Shown piece after piece: positions 17,823 to 27,117 of a stretch of DNA of 64,000 bases. Both the position numbers and the translations under genes were made by a program. The stretch is taken from contig CAZNFR010000006.1 in NCBI GenBank assembly GCA_964572225.1, positions 1-64,000 on the forward strand. Direction: 5' to 3'. This stretch comes from CAZNFR01 sp964572225 (GTDB taxonomy: Bacteria; Bacteroidota; Bacteroidia; Bacteroidales; GCA-2748055). The notes under the pieces are model-generated. The model saw only the letters and a program-made list of their open reading frames with translations, was not told the origin of the DNA and did not search any database. Within the stretch, counting starts at the first letter, position 1; each line of letters opens with the position of its first letter.

Positions 17823-18266
17823 TCATGAAATATTAATATTTCGTGGTCCTCTGTCAACAGCCTCATCCTTTTTCGGAAGGGTCACTGTTAACATTCCATT
17901 TTCCATTCGGGCAGATATTTTTTCAGTGTTAACCGTTTCAGGCAGGGAAAATGAACGTTCAAATCCGTTAAAATCAAATTCTTTTCTGGCATAACTTACC
18001 TCTTCCCGGCTCTCGTTGTTTTTGTGCCTTATGGTTAAAGTTTCTTTCTCAACCAGCAATTCAATGTCCTTTTTTGTCATTCCCGGAAGTGCCAGAACAA
18101 TTTCATAGTTATCTGCATTTTCAGCAATATTTGCTTTCGGATTCGTGAATCTGCTAACCTTACTTTCACCCGGAAAAAACTCATTCATGAGATCGGATAA
18201 ATAATAGGGCCTCTGAACACCAGGACTTACATGTCCGTTTTTGGGATATACTCTTAAAAGTGTCAT
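17823..18266 (-). CDS. Small heat-shock protein, Hsp20/alpha-crystallin family
   Basis: A 147-residue small heat-shock protein. The alpha-crystallin domain spans about 42-135: NIAENADNYEIVLALPGMTKKDIELLVEKETLTIRH at its front and the hallmark NGMLTVTLPKKD (123-134, family GxLxxxxPK) at its end. The C-terminal tail carries an I-x-I contact motif (NINIS). Such proteins bind unfolding clients without ATP and hand them to DnaK/ClpB. It is a single-gene unit: its own terminator lies 24 bases downstream and a 218-base control region separates it from divergent trmD. That region has sigma-54-like promoter and palindromic sites, which would make it stress-inducible. Confidence 0.93.
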   Translation of the reverse strand: MTLLRVYPKNGHVSPGVQRPYYLSDLMNEFFPGESKVSRFTNPKANIAENADNYEIVLALPGMTKKDIELLVEKETLTIRHKNNESREEVSYARKEFDFNGFERSFSLPETVNTEKISARMENGMLTVTLPKKDEAVDRGPRNINIS

Positions 18267-18310
18267 AATTTTAATTTTTAAGGTTAATACTTAATTTTAT
18301 CACGATTATT

Positions 18311-18325
18311 TCAATCTGCATGCCA
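18311..18325 (-). promoter_or_regulatory. Sigma-54-like promoter of the small heat-shock gene
   Basis: On the minus strand this reads TGGCATG, four bases, then TTGA. The sigma-54 consensus is TGGCACG-N4-TTGC, so spacing and the GG at -24 fit, while the usual GC at -12 is GA. The transcript would start about 30-35 bases before the ATG. No TAnnTTTG box is present in this gap on the minus strand. This is an inference from one imperfect match. Confidence 0.4.
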
Positions 18326-18368
18326 GTTGAATATATGGTAATTTTTGTCACTGTCAATTTACAAAATC

Positions 18369-18412
18369 TGCCATTATGGCGTTCTTTTAGATAATAATGT
18401 GTCATTATGTCA
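18369..18412. promoter_or_regulatory. Pair of palindromic operator-like sites
   Basis: TGCCATTATGGC (18369-18380) and TGTCATTATGTCA (18400-18412) share the form TGnCAT-T-ATGnC, each palindromic around a central T. Their starts are 31 bases apart, about three helical turns. They lie roughly 70 and 100 bases upstream of the inferred sigma-54 start of hsp20, where enhancer-binding activators sit. They are also within 120 bases of the trmD start. Confidence 0.45.
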
Positions 18413-18484
18413 GTATTGCGATTGATGTGAATGTTTCATCTTTCGTATTGGTAGCAGGAGTAATCTAAAATTAATATTAGTAGT

Positions 18485-19168
18485 ATGCATATCGACATCA
18501 TCACAGTCCTTCCGGAACTGTTCCTTGGGCCATTGGAACATTCCATTATCAAAAGAGCCACAGATAAAGGCATTGCTAAGATCACACTCCATAATCTCAG
18601 GGATTTCAGCCTGGATAAGCATCGAAAAGTTGACGATTATGCATTCAGTGGTGAAGCAGGAATGGTCCTTCAGATTGAGCCGGTAGACCGGGCGATTACA
18701 CATCTGAAATCTCTCAGGGAATACGATGAGATCATTTACACTTCCCCAGATGGTGAGAGGTATTCTCAAAAAACCGCGAACTATTTATCCACACTGACGA
18801 ACATCATCCTGTTATGCGGACATTATAAGGGGGTTGACCACAGGATCAGAGAACACCTGATTACCAGGGAAATTTCCCTGGGCGACTTTGTTCTCACTGG
18901 GGGAGAACTGGTAGCTGCCGCGATTACCGACAGTATTGTCAGACTTCTGCCGGGGGCACTGGGAGATGAAACCTCAGCTCTGAATGATTCCTTCCAGGAT
19001 GGTTTACTATCCCCACCAGTTTATACAAGGCCTGCCGACTACCATGGATGGAAAGTCCCTGAAGTCCTTCTTTCCGGAAATCCGGCAAAAATTAATGAAT
19101 GGAAACATTTACAGGCGCTGGAACGGACAAGAAAACTTCGTCCGGATTTACTGGAAGGGGAACCCTAA
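18485..19168 (+). CDS. trmD: tRNA (guanine-37-N1)-methyltransferase
   Basis: A 227-residue SPOUT methyltransferase that makes m1G37 next to the anticodon and prevents +1 frameshifting. The knot is visible as LLCGHYKGVDHR (109-120) and SLGDFVLTGGE (131-141); the catalytic-loop region is NDSFQDGLL (167-175). The N terminus (MHIDIITVLPELF) is standard. It is not in the usual rpsP-rimM-trmD-rplS operon but alone, divergent from hsp20. Its last four bases overlap the stop of the convergent AddB-like gene. Confidence 0.95.
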   Translation: MHIDIITVLPELFLGPLEHSIIKRATDKGIAKITLHNLRDFSLDKHRKVDDYAFSGEAGMVLQIEPVDRAITHLKSLREYDEIIYTSPDGERYSQKTANYLSTLTNIILLCGHYKGVDHRIREHLITREISLGDFVLTGGELVAAAITDSIVRLLPGALGDETSALNDSFQDGLLSPPVYTRPADYHGWKVPEVLLSGNPAKINEWKHLQALERTRKLRPDLLEGEP

Positions 19169-22023
19169 TCCGCGAAATTTTTGACCGGATTGCGATGGCA
19201 GATCCCTGCGTAAGGACAATATAGGCACCTTTTTTCGTCCTGAGTCTGAGTGAAAGGAAGGTCGGGATTAAAAATCTCCGCTATCAGATCAGTCAGCTTC
19301 TCCTCAAATTCATTTTCAATTTTGTCGAACTCAATTTTTTCTGCCGGCTTTCCTAAAGTCGGATAAATGGTAAAAGAGTCACCAAATAGCTCAGGAGTTA
19401 GATAGATTGCAGGCACAAGCCGGGCACCTCTCTCCGATTTGGAAAAGATCCACGAATATATTAGTATTTGAAAAACCGCCTTATAATTTTTAGCCTTCCA
19501 TGCATCCCGATCAAAAAGAAGATTCAATGAATCTAGGGTTAACTCATTCTTCCCGGTTTTATAATCAATAATATGAACTTTCCCCTCTCTTTCATCCAGT
19601 CTGTCAATTTTGCCCCCCAGCCTGATACCTTTACCCTCCTCCAGGGTTAGGTACTCATATATGATCTTCCTTTCCGAGTCCAGATAGCGAAAAGGGGTAA
19701 AATCAGTATCCCGGTCGATGGTTTTATAAATAAACTTCTTCATGACTTCAAAAGGAATAATGTTCCTCCCTTCGGGTTGAACAGGACTGGATTGCCCCAT
19801 GATATTCAGGAATTCTTCTGTGAAAACCAGGTTCAGGACCTGTTCCACCATACCGGTTCTGATTTTAAGATCGTTTTGCTCAACCATTTTACCCTTCAGT
19901 TCTTCATATAAATATTCCATGGTCTTGTGATAAATATTCCCAAACCCTGCTGCATCTATCTCTTCTGAAACCTCGTCCTCTTCTTTAATCCCTGCAATAT
20001 AGGAAAAGTAAAACCTCAACGAACAATCCAGATAGGTTGCAAGAGCAGAGGGTGAGAGATAGGAATCCCCTTCTGAAGTGAACCTTTTTAATTCATGCAT
20101 TATCCCTTCCTCTTTTGGAATTGTTATGGAAACAGGCTTGGTCCCTTCAACCCTGTATCCCGTAGTCCTTTCCTCGACAGGAAAGGGATACAGGTACCTG
20201 AGTTGATGGATATACCTCGAAGGCTCTCCCTGTTTGAGTCCGTCACTCTTACTATTATAGTAAAGCGTAATATTTTCCGCTCTTTGTATTAACCGGTAAA
20301 AATAATAGGCATAAATTGCATCCTTATCCTCTCTTGTTGGCAGGCCAAAAGCAAATCTCAGATTCGCAGGGATGTAGGAAAAGTTCGGAAACCTTTCAGG
20401 CATTACCCCGTCATTGAGAGATAGAATATGAACATTGTTGAAATCCAGAAGACGGGATTCCAAAATACCCATAATCTGTAACCCTTTGAGTGGTTCTCCA
20501 TTGAAGGGGACTCGCAGCCCTCTGAACATTTTTCTTAGTAATCGAATATAACTGTCAAGTCCAATCTCAAATTCCAATCCCTCACTCAGACTTTCCAACT
20601 TGTTAATTCGGGTAAGTATATAAAAGATGTATTCCCTTTCAAGGGCCATTTCTTTTTCACCTGAACCAGGTATTCTTTCAAGAAGAAACTTCCATAATTT
20701 TCGGAGATACGAGATCAGTTCGGCAGGCGATTGCATATAAGCAAAGATCAACCTCAGGAAGTCATTTCCGGTAAATAAATCTGCCGGAATAATAATCATG
20801 TTCCCTTTCCTGATTTTGTGGATGATCCGGTTGACATCCTCCCCTGCGAGTGATTGCATGTATTGGTGTGTCAAAATCATTAAAACATTCCGGTAATAAT
20901 ACCTTCCTTCTCCTTTGTTTATTCTCTGGTTTTGCTGCAGTTGAAGCAGAGAGTCCATAAAACTGAAGATGAGGGTATGTGTAAGTGGATAGCCCATACT
21001 AATGTTCAAATCAGGAATTCCTTCCGGGATGGATGTTAATACCCCCGTCATTAATTCTTCATTTCCCAGTACAACAGCTGACACATTAAAGGACGTTGCC
21101 GAATTAGTTTTTAATTCCTCACCCAGTTTTTTGCATTGAAGAATGTCGGAAGGTATGTTGTGGATTTTAATATTCTTTTGAGTTGAAAGATTAGTAAAAC
21201 CTGGATCGAAGTCCTTTTCCGGTGGAAAATTCCTAAGGTTCTCACGAATAAATCTTCCAGCTTCCTCGAATTCATTTTCGAGATAGCGCTTATCATAATC
21301 CCAATAAAATTCAGCCTTTCCGGCATCCATCAGGGTTTTAAAGAGCTTCATCTCACAACGATTCAGGGCGTTAAATCCAATAAATGCAACCCTGTCAAAT
21401 GCATTACTCCACTCCAGAACATCCGATTTACCCTCAGCCACATGCCTGTATATCAATCCCTCATATCCAATCCTTTTCTCAAACAAATAGGCTCTGGTTT
21501 TTTCATAAACGGGATAAAGCAGGTCCCACATCCTCAGAAATTGTTCCTGGTGTTCTGAAAGGCTGCCGCTCCCAAAGAAACTCCAAAATCTTTTGATCAG
21601 TTCTTTTTGCTCATGGCTTAGATAATCAAAACCTTCCTCCAGTTTTTTCAGGTCGGATACATTCGTAAACAAATCCCTGGCATTGATCAGGTAATTGTCA
21701 ATATCGTTGAAATCCGTAATCATCATTTCTCCCCAGGGATAAAATTCATCGAAACTTTCCTGATTCCCTGATACCTGCCTGTAAACATTATATATAAGAA
21801 AGGATAACTCCAGGGGATCGGCCTCCGAGATTGCAGACGCTTCTGTCATGAAATCCTTAATCGTTTTAGTGGCAGGAACCCAACCGGGCTTTGAGGAATT
21901 TTGGGCATAATATCTGCGAAAAAACAAGGCGGATCTGCGGTTGGGAAAAACAAAAAGCAGCTTGCCCTTTCTTTCATTATTCTTTATAAAATAGGTTGCC
22001 AATTCATTCAGAAAGTAATTCAT
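19165..22023 (-). CDS. AddB-like nuclease with iron-sulfur PD-(D/E)XK domain
   Basis: A 952-residue protein with the layout of AddB. The N-terminal two thirds resemble an inactivated helicase (FVFPNRRSALFFRRYYA at the start, then SRLLDFNNVHILSLNDGVMP near 560). The C-terminal nuclease starts at about 665 with LSPSALATYLDCSLRFYFSYI and holds the core IIDYKTGK (about 840-850). A CLYCPYAGIC cluster at the end gives C-x2-C-x5-C. These three cysteines plus the one in YLDCSLRF form the four-cysteine iron-sulfur staple known from AddB. With AddA it resects double-strand ends to Chi-like sites. Third gene of the minus-strand unit, five bases after the radical SAM gene. Confidence 0.85.
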   Translation of the reverse strand: MNYFLNELATYFIKNNERKGKLLFVFPNRRSALFFRRYYAQNSSKPGWVPATKTIKDFMTEASAISEADPLELSFLIYNVYRQVSGNQESFDEFYPWGEMMITDFNDIDNYLINARDLFTNVSDLKKLEEGFDYLSHEQKELIKRFWSFFGSGSLSEHQEQFLRMWDLLYPVYEKTRAYLFEKRIGYEGLIYRHVAEGKSDVLEWSNAFDRVAFIGFNALNRCEMKLFKTLMDAGKAEFYWDYDKRYLENEFEEAGRFIRENLRNFPPEKDFDPGFTNLSTQKNIKIHNIPSDILQCKKLGEELKTNSATSFNVSAVVLGNEELMTGVLTSIPEGIPDLNISMGYPLTHTLIFSFMDSLLQLQQNQRINKGEGRYYYRNVLMILTHQYMQSLAGEDVNRIIHKIRKGNMIIIPADLFTGNDFLRLIFAYMQSPAELISYLRKLWKFLLERIPGSGEKEMALEREYIFYILTRINKLESLSEGLEFEIGLDSYIRLLRKMFRGLRVPFNGEPLKGLQIMGILESRLLDFNNVHILSLNDGVMPERFPNFSYIPANLRFAFGLPTREDKDAIYAYYFYRLIQRAENITLYYNSKSDGLKQGEPSRYIHQLRYLYPFPVEERTTGYRVEGTKPVSITIPKEEGIMHELKRFTSEGDSYLSPSALATYLDCSLRFYFSYIAGIKEEDEVSEEIDAAGFGNIYHKTMEYLYEELKGKMVEQNDLKIRTGMVEQVLNLVFTEEFLNIMGQSSPVQPEGRNIIPFEVMKKFIYKTIDRDTDFTPFRYLDSERKIIYEYLTLEEGKGIRLGGKIDRLDEREGKVHIIDYKTGKNELTLDSLNLLFDRDAWKAKNYKAVFQILIYSWIFSKSERGARLVPAIYLTPELFGDSFTIYPTLGKPAEKIEFDKIENEFEEKLTDLIAEIFNPDLPFTQTQDEKRCLYCPYAGICHRNPVKNFAD

Positions 22024-22028
22024 AAGTT

Positions 22029-22985
22029 CTAATCGATGTTAGGATGATAATATTTTCCCTGCCAGGTATCTCGTTTTAGCAATAATTCTTCAAACGCTTT
22101 AAGTACAAGATCGTACCGCATCTTCCATGACTCTCGCAAATTATACTCAGGAACGGTTTCCCCTGCAATCCGGTCAATAAGGATTTCGGGTGACAGACGT
22201 TCAATAAACCGGACCATGAGGTCCAGATATTCGGAGAATGAAAATTCCGGAAACTTTAATGGATTTTTTAGATACTCATTTCCCATTAAGGTACCCCTGA
22301 CCATCTGCAACTGATGAAATTTTAAATTATTTATTGGAAGTGAGTTAAGGATTTCAGCCTGTTCGAGGATCTCTTTCCGGGTTTCACCGGGTAACCCGAT
22401 TATCAGGTGACCGGTGGTAAAAATACCGGCTTTCTCTGCCCTGCATATAGCCTCCCTGGTGGTGGAAAAATCATGCCCTCTGTTAATGGCTTTCAGGGTA
22501 TGATCATAACAGGACTCAATGCCGATTTCCAGATTCAGGAACACCTCCTTGTTCAATTTTTCCAGAACCTTCATTACGGGTTCGGGCAGACAATCAGGTC
22601 TGGTTCCTATGGATAAAGCCACTACCCCTGGATGGCCCAGTGCTTCTCTGTAAAGTTTTTCCAGATTTTCAGGAGTGTCGTAGGTATTTGAATATGCCTG
22701 AAAATAGACCATATAATTCTCAGCACTTTTGTATCTTTTTCTGTGAAATTTTATTCCTTCCTGTATCTGTTTGTTGAGACTTCCCTCTTCCCTGCAATAG
22801 GAAGGATTAAATGCATGGTTATTGCAAAAACTGCAACCTCCTTCCCCAACCCTGCCATCCCGGTTGGGACAGGTAAATCCTGCATCCACACTTAATTTCT
22901 GTACTCTGCCTTCAAAACGTTTTTTTATGTATGCGGAGTAAGAATTAAATCTCCTGTTTCCCGGGAAAGTTGGTAAATGATTCAT
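22029..22985 (-). CDS. TIGR01212-family (YhcC-like) radical SAM protein
   Basis: A 318-residue radical SAM enzyme. The cluster motif is of the long YhcC type, with C39 (FTCPNRDG), C51 and C54 (GGCSFCNN). Further landmarks are YFQAYSNTYD, ALSIGTRPDCL, LNLEIGIESCYDHTLKAINRGHDF (similar to Elp3 and HemN radical SAM cores) and LIIGLPGETRKEI. No substrate is established for this family. Its start overlaps the end of the addA-like gene (ATGA at 22982-22985) and its stop is five bases from the addB-like start, so all three are translated from one transcript. Why a radical SAM gene sits between two repair nuclease genes is not explained by known function. Confidence 0.85.
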   Translation of the reverse strand: MNHLPTFPGNRRFNSYSAYIKKRFEGRVQKLSVDAGFTCPNRDGRVGEGGCSFCNNHAFNPSYCREEGSLNKQIQEGIKFHRKRYKSAENYMVYFQAYSNTYDTPENLEKLYREALGHPGVVALSIGTRPDCLPEPVMKVLEKLNKEVFLNLEIGIESCYDHTLKAINRGHDFSTTREAICRAEKAGIFTTGHLIIGLPGETRKEILEQAEILNSLPINNLKFHQLQMVRGTLMGNEYLKNPLKFPEFSFSEYLDLMVRFIERLSPEILIDRIAGETVPEYNLRESWKMRYDLVLKAFEELLLKRDTWQGKYYHPNID

Positions 22986-25900
22986 CCTGCCTCTCTCATT
23001 CTTTTTAATAAAGGATACCAGACATAACCCCTCACATTTTTGTAGCCGGCGGCTTCCAATGCCATCACATAACGTTGTACCTGTTTCAGGTAACTGTCTC
23101 GCTCCTTGTCCCCGAACTTAAAATCAATAACCATCACGCGACCATCCTTTACTACCACCCTGTCGGGCCTCAGGATGTTACCGCTTTCATCCACCAGGTC
23201 CTGCTCAGTTATAACCTCCCCCTCACCGTCAAACCATTGCTTAAATGGGTTTTCCAAAATCAACCCTTTTATTTTCGCAACCCAATCATCCTTTTCCCCG
23301 GTAGAAAGGAGTCCTTTCATCCAGGCTTTACGAACAGCCGGCTCAATGTCTTCTTCTGTAATTATCATGGAAAAAATTTCGTGCATTTGTGTACCAAATC
23401 CAGCCGGGTCACTAAACTCTTCTTCCAGGCTTGAAAGGTAGATGTTCCGGTTATTTTTAAGAAGAGTTGGGGTGGAATTATGCACAGGGTAGTTTTCGGG
23501 GAAAGAGGTATAGTTTCCGCTTTTCTTCTCCGGGATGGGTAATTGTTCTTTCTCACCGAACGTGAAAAAATTATTCTCATCACTATAAACACCCCCTGGG
23601 AGTTTTGCCCCATTTTCCCCGGAGCCTTTGAGGATGTTCAGTAACAGGGTACCTATGCTTATTTCATTGGCATTTTCGGTTATCCCGGAAAAAGTATACA
23701 ATTCCTTTTCGGCACGGGTAAAAGAAACATACAATAAATTAATATTATCAATATATCCCATAAACGTTTCGTTCCAATATTCCTTGTGAAACATAGTATC
23801 TGAAAGCTTGCGGGAATAATTTACCGGAAGCATGGGAAAAAAATGGAAAGGAGTTCCCTCCGGATTCACCCAGATCATGTTGTTTCTCGTTCCCGGAGTA
23901 AGTGCCCAGTCACAAAAAGGAATAATAACTGTTTTAAACTGCAATCCCTTGGCTTTATGAATGGTCATAATTCGCATGGCATCCTGAGCTTCCGATGCAT
24001 TCAGCATCAGGTCATCTCCATAAATATCCCAATACCTTAGAAAGGATGATATATCTCCGGTTTCCTCATTGAGGTAGTTTAATACAAAATCCTGGAAGGC
24101 CTGCAAATAGGCAATTTCGGAACTGTTTTTTCCAAGATCAAAGATCCGTATCAATTCTTCAAGCAATTCGAACAAGGGAAGTTTTTGTAGTTGTTCGTTC
24201 TGAATTCCTCTCTCTTCCAGGTAGAAATCCATCTTAAACCTAAGGGAATCCTCATCAACGGAACTAAAAATCAAGTGAGGATTTGAAGGGATCACCTCTG
24301 TATTGAAAAAGTAAAAAAGTGCATGATTGAGGTAAGCATCATTGATTTTTTCACTTTGACCAGATATTTTCTTTAGCATTCCCAGGAGGAACCTTACCGA
24401 AGGATTATTACCGATATATAATGCATCATTGGAAATAATCGAATAATTATAATTCTTTTGCGATTCCTTCTTTTGTGAAAGTAGCATCTCCGCGATTATC
24501 CGTCCTTCAGCTTTGGTTCTAACCAAAAAGGTTATATCTCTGGGCCTTATGCCTCTTTCCTGCAGGTTTTCAACCAATTCAGGGATTCGTTGTTCGAGAA
24601 ACTCCCTGTATTGATCCTGATTTTTCTTGAAAAAGAATTGAGATTCAACATAGCCCGAACTTATGATGCTCCCCTCCGGCAATTCCTGTTCGGTATTATC
24701 ATATACTCTGTCGACAAGTTCAAGCCAATTATCCAGAAACTCACCCTCCATTTTCGCTTCTTCCCACTTTTGCCTCATAGTGGATTGTACTTTTTTCGGA
24801 AGTAGGGTAAAAAATGAATTAAAGAACCTTACCAGGTTTTTAGAACTTCGGTAATTTACCCTGAGGTATTCTTCTCTGATTTGATGCTTATGGACACGTT
24901 GATTCACCTCCGCAGCCAGTATCCTCCAGTCACCATTCCGCCAACGGTAGATGGATTGTTTTACATCACCCACAATCAGGCTCGGCTGATCTTCCGATAA
25001 ACCGTTTACAATCAATGGATAAAAATTATCCCACTGAAAACGGGATGTATCCTGAAATTCATCAAGCATATACTTGTCAAAATAGTTTCCTGCTTTTTCA
25101 AAGATGAAGGGGGTATCGTTGCCCTCGATTATTTTTTTCAGGAAAAAGGAAGAATCTGACAATAGAAAAATATTGTTTTCCAGACAAATCTCCCGAATGG
25201 AAGATGAAATATCCTTGAGTAAACCAAAAGTGTATATATTCTTTTGCAGTTCAATGGCGGTAAGGTATTCGGCCTTATTACCCTCCCAAAATTCAAGGTA
25301 CTCAATCAACCTTTTCTGTAAACGAGTAGTTACCAATTCCAGAATAGCCTCTCTGGATTTATGGGTTTTGGCGACCCACTCCAAGGGATCACCAGCTGCC
25401 TTTTTAACCGTATCAGTCGGTTCCGAACCATCTCTTGAAGCCTCTGCAACCCCTTTCAGGTACCCCAAAACTCCCGTACTCTTTCTCTTGAAATCCTCGA
25501 TGGCAAACCCCTTCTCTTCAGCTATCTGTAGTATGGCTGCCGCCATGACCTTCAATTTATTTTCTGTTGTCCTGATGATTTCATAGAGTTTTGATCTTAA
25601 GGATAGTAAGTTCTTTCTGTCCTCATCCTTATCTCTGTTTTCACCCATCACTTCCTGGTAGTTTTCACTAAAAATTTCACGACCCAATTCAAACAGATAG
25701 GTCTCAATCTTCCAGTTCTTGTTTTCCAAAAGTTTCTCCTGTGTATAATCCAGAATCCATTCTTTGATTTGTCCGTCTGTATCCAGGCTTAGCAGAATAC
25801 GTTCAATAGCCTCATTTAGGATATTATCCGGATTTAATTCCAGATTATATCCGGTCTGAAGCCCAATCTCCCGCGTAAATCCGCGGATGACCCACTGAAA

Positions 25901-26239
25901 AAACCTGTCAATGGTCCCGACACTAAAGGCTGAATAATCGTTTAATATGATTTCCAGGGTTTTATGTGCCTTTTCTGCCAGGGAAGATTCGGTGAAAGAA
26001 GGGTTACTCTTTAAGAGGGATTCTTTATATCCGGCTACTTTAGGGTCATTTTTTGACAGCAGGTACAATGAAGAAATAATTCTTTCCTTCATTTCGTTGG
26101 AAGCCTTATTCGTAAAAGTAACTGCAAGAATCTTTCTATAGGAAAACGGATCCTCCATTAAGTGTTCCAGGTATTTAAGCGCTAGCTGATAGGTTTTTCC
26201 CGAACCCGCCGATGCTTTTAAAAGTGTGAGATTACTCAT
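22982..26239 (-). CDS. AddA-like UvrD-family helicase-nuclease
   Basis: A 1085-residue UvrD/Rep superfamily I helicase with a nuclease tail. Walker A is ASAGSGKTYQLA (9-20), and KILAVTFTNKASNEMKERI is motif Ia. Motif II is YMLDEFQDTSRFQWDNF (about 396-412), followed by LIVGDVKQSIYRWRNGD (motif III). MTIHKAKGLQFKTVIIPF is motif V and NLLYVSFTRAEKELYTF motif VI. The C-terminal PD-(D/E)XK nuclease shows VMVIDFKFGDKERDSYLKQ at about 1045. The first gene of the AddA-radical SAM-AddB unit. AddAB unwinds and degrades double-strand ends before RecA loading. No Chi sequence can be inferred from the window. Confidence 0.87.
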   Translation of the reverse strand: MSNLTLLKASAGSGKTYQLALKYLEHLMEDPFSYRKILAVTFTNKASNEMKERIISSLYLLSKNDPKVAGYKESLLKSNPSFTESSLAEKAHKTLEIILNDYSAFSVGTIDRFFQWVIRGFTREIGLQTGYNLELNPDNILNEAIERILLSLDTDGQIKEWILDYTQEKLLENKNWKIETYLFELGREIFSENYQEVMGENRDKDEDRKNLLSLRSKLYEIIRTTENKLKVMAAAILQIAEEKGFAIEDFKRKSTGVLGYLKGVAEASRDGSEPTDTVKKAAGDPLEWVAKTHKSREAILELVTTRLQKRLIEYLEFWEGNKAEYLTAIELQKNIYTFGLLKDISSSIREICLENNIFLLSDSSFFLKKIIEGNDTPFIFEKAGNYFDKYMLDEFQDTSRFQWDNFYPLIVNGLSEDQPSLIVGDVKQSIYRWRNGDWRILAAEVNQRVHKHQIREEYLRVNYRSSKNLVRFFNSFFTLLPKKVQSTMRQKWEEAKMEGEFLDNWLELVDRVYDNTEQELPEGSIISSGYVESQFFFKKNQDQYREFLEQRIPELVENLQERGIRPRDITFLVRTKAEGRIIAEMLLSQKKESQKNYNYSIISNDALYIGNNPSVRFLLGMLKKISGQSEKINDAYLNHALFYFFNTEVIPSNPHLIFSSVDEDSLRFKMDFYLEERGIQNEQLQKLPLFELLEELIRIFDLGKNSSEIAYLQAFQDFVLNYLNEETGDISSFLRYWDIYGDDLMLNASEAQDAMRIMTIHKAKGLQFKTVIIPFCDWALTPGTRNNMIWVNPEGTPFHFFPMLPVNYSRKLSDTMFHKEYWNETFMGYIDNINLLYVSFTRAEKELYTFSGITENANEISIGTLLLNILKGSGENGAKLPGGVYSDENNFFTFGEKEQLPIPEKKSGNYTSFPENYPVHNSTPTLLKNNRNIYLSSLEEEFSDPAGFGTQMHEIFSMIITEEDIEPAVRKAWMKGLLSTGEKDDWVAKIKGLILENPFKQWFDGEGEVITEQDLVDESGNILRPDRVVVKDGRVMVIDFKFGDKERDSYLKQVQRYVMALEAAGYKNVRGYVWYPLLKRMREAG

Positions 26240-26435
26240 AAATGGTTGAATTTTCCATGTTTTGGATCAGCTTGCAATTTAACAGAATTGGTATCCCGGA
26301 ATTAAAAATATTCGGTTATTTATCCGGTTATCCAGGAAATTCTTCAATGCATCCCTAAAAAATATAAAATTAATTAATTGTGTGTAATAATACTTTCTTA
26401 AATTGCCCCTAACCTAATCACAAAAATTCATCATC

Positions 26436-27041
26436 ATGAAAAGAATTCTTCTCATTCTGGGATTTATTGCAGTTGTATTCACTTCGGGATACAGTCAGAT
26501 GAACACCGGCAGCCTGTTCGCACTTGGGGTTGCTGAATTGAAAATGGAGGCATACAGGCAAAAACAAATCAATTCTGATTTTGATCCCACCAAAATCCTG
26601 AGTTTTGCTTTCAATCCTGCGGCAGGCTATTTTCTTGCCAACAGGGTTGCCGCGGGTATTATGATGAGCTATGCCTACCACCGACTTAAATACGAAGCTG
26701 CCAAAGACATCACAACCGCATTTCTATTGGGACCATTTGCAAGATATTATTACCAGTACGGAGCCCTGGTTCCATTCGCTGAAATTTTTCTTGGCATAGG
26801 CAGAGAGAATTACAAGTATGTGTATGATACCGATGGAATTGAAAATGAAAGTCCTCACAGGCTGTTCAAAGCATGGCTGGGGATTGGTGCTGCTTATTTT
26901 ATTACTGAATATGTAGCCCTGGAAATGATCCTGAAGTATTTTTATGAAACCGCCAAACCTATTGATGCAGAGGGAGATGGGACCTCCTATAACGGATTGA
27001 TTTTCTGTATTGGATTTGCCATTTTCTTCGGAAGCATATAA
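26436..27041 (+). CDS. Outer-membrane beta-barrel (porin-like) protein
   Basis: A 201-residue exported protein. A signal peptide covers about residues 1-20 (MKRILLILGFIAVVFTSGYSQ). The mature part alternates polar and hydrophobic residues in short strands with turns, for example KILSFAFNPAAGYFLANRVAAGIMMSYAYH, FLLGPFARYYYQYGALVPFAEIFLGIGREN and HRLFKAWLGIGAAYFITEYVALEMILKYFY. This fits an eight-stranded small beta barrel of the OmpA/OmpW-like or porin-family type common in Bacteroidota. No lipobox or enzyme motif. Stand-alone gene, followed by a strong hairpin and converging with mnmA. Confidence 0.7.
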   Translation: MKRILLILGFIAVVFTSGYSQMNTGSLFALGVAELKMEAYRQKQINSDFDPTKILSFAFNPAAGYFLANRVAAGIMMSYAYHRLKYEAAKDITTAFLLGPFARYYYQYGALVPFAEIFLGIGRENYKYVYDTDGIENESPHRLFKAWLGIGAAYFITEYVALEMILKYFYETAKPIDAEGDGTSYNGLIFCIGFAIFFGSI

Positions 27042-27066
27042 AAGAGTTTCAGGGGCTCTATGATCT

Positions 27067-27089
27067 GAGCCGGTTTGTTAAACCGGCTC
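27067..27089. terminator. Strong hairpin between convergent genes
   Basis: GAGCCGGTTT (27067-27076) and AAACCGGCTC (27080-27089) pair perfectly across a three-base loop. It lies between the stops of the beta-barrel gene (plus) and mnmA (minus). T-runs are weak on either side, so it probably serves both directions. Confidence 0.7.
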
Positions 27090-27117
27090 GATCTTTGTTG
27101 CCTGTACACGGAGGTTT

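Noticed and set aside
25104..25586. Plus-strand frame of 160 residues within the AddA-like gene
   Set aside because: Shadow of the long helicase gene. No motif, and similar frames occur in other long genes, such as 405-896 and 41979-42491.
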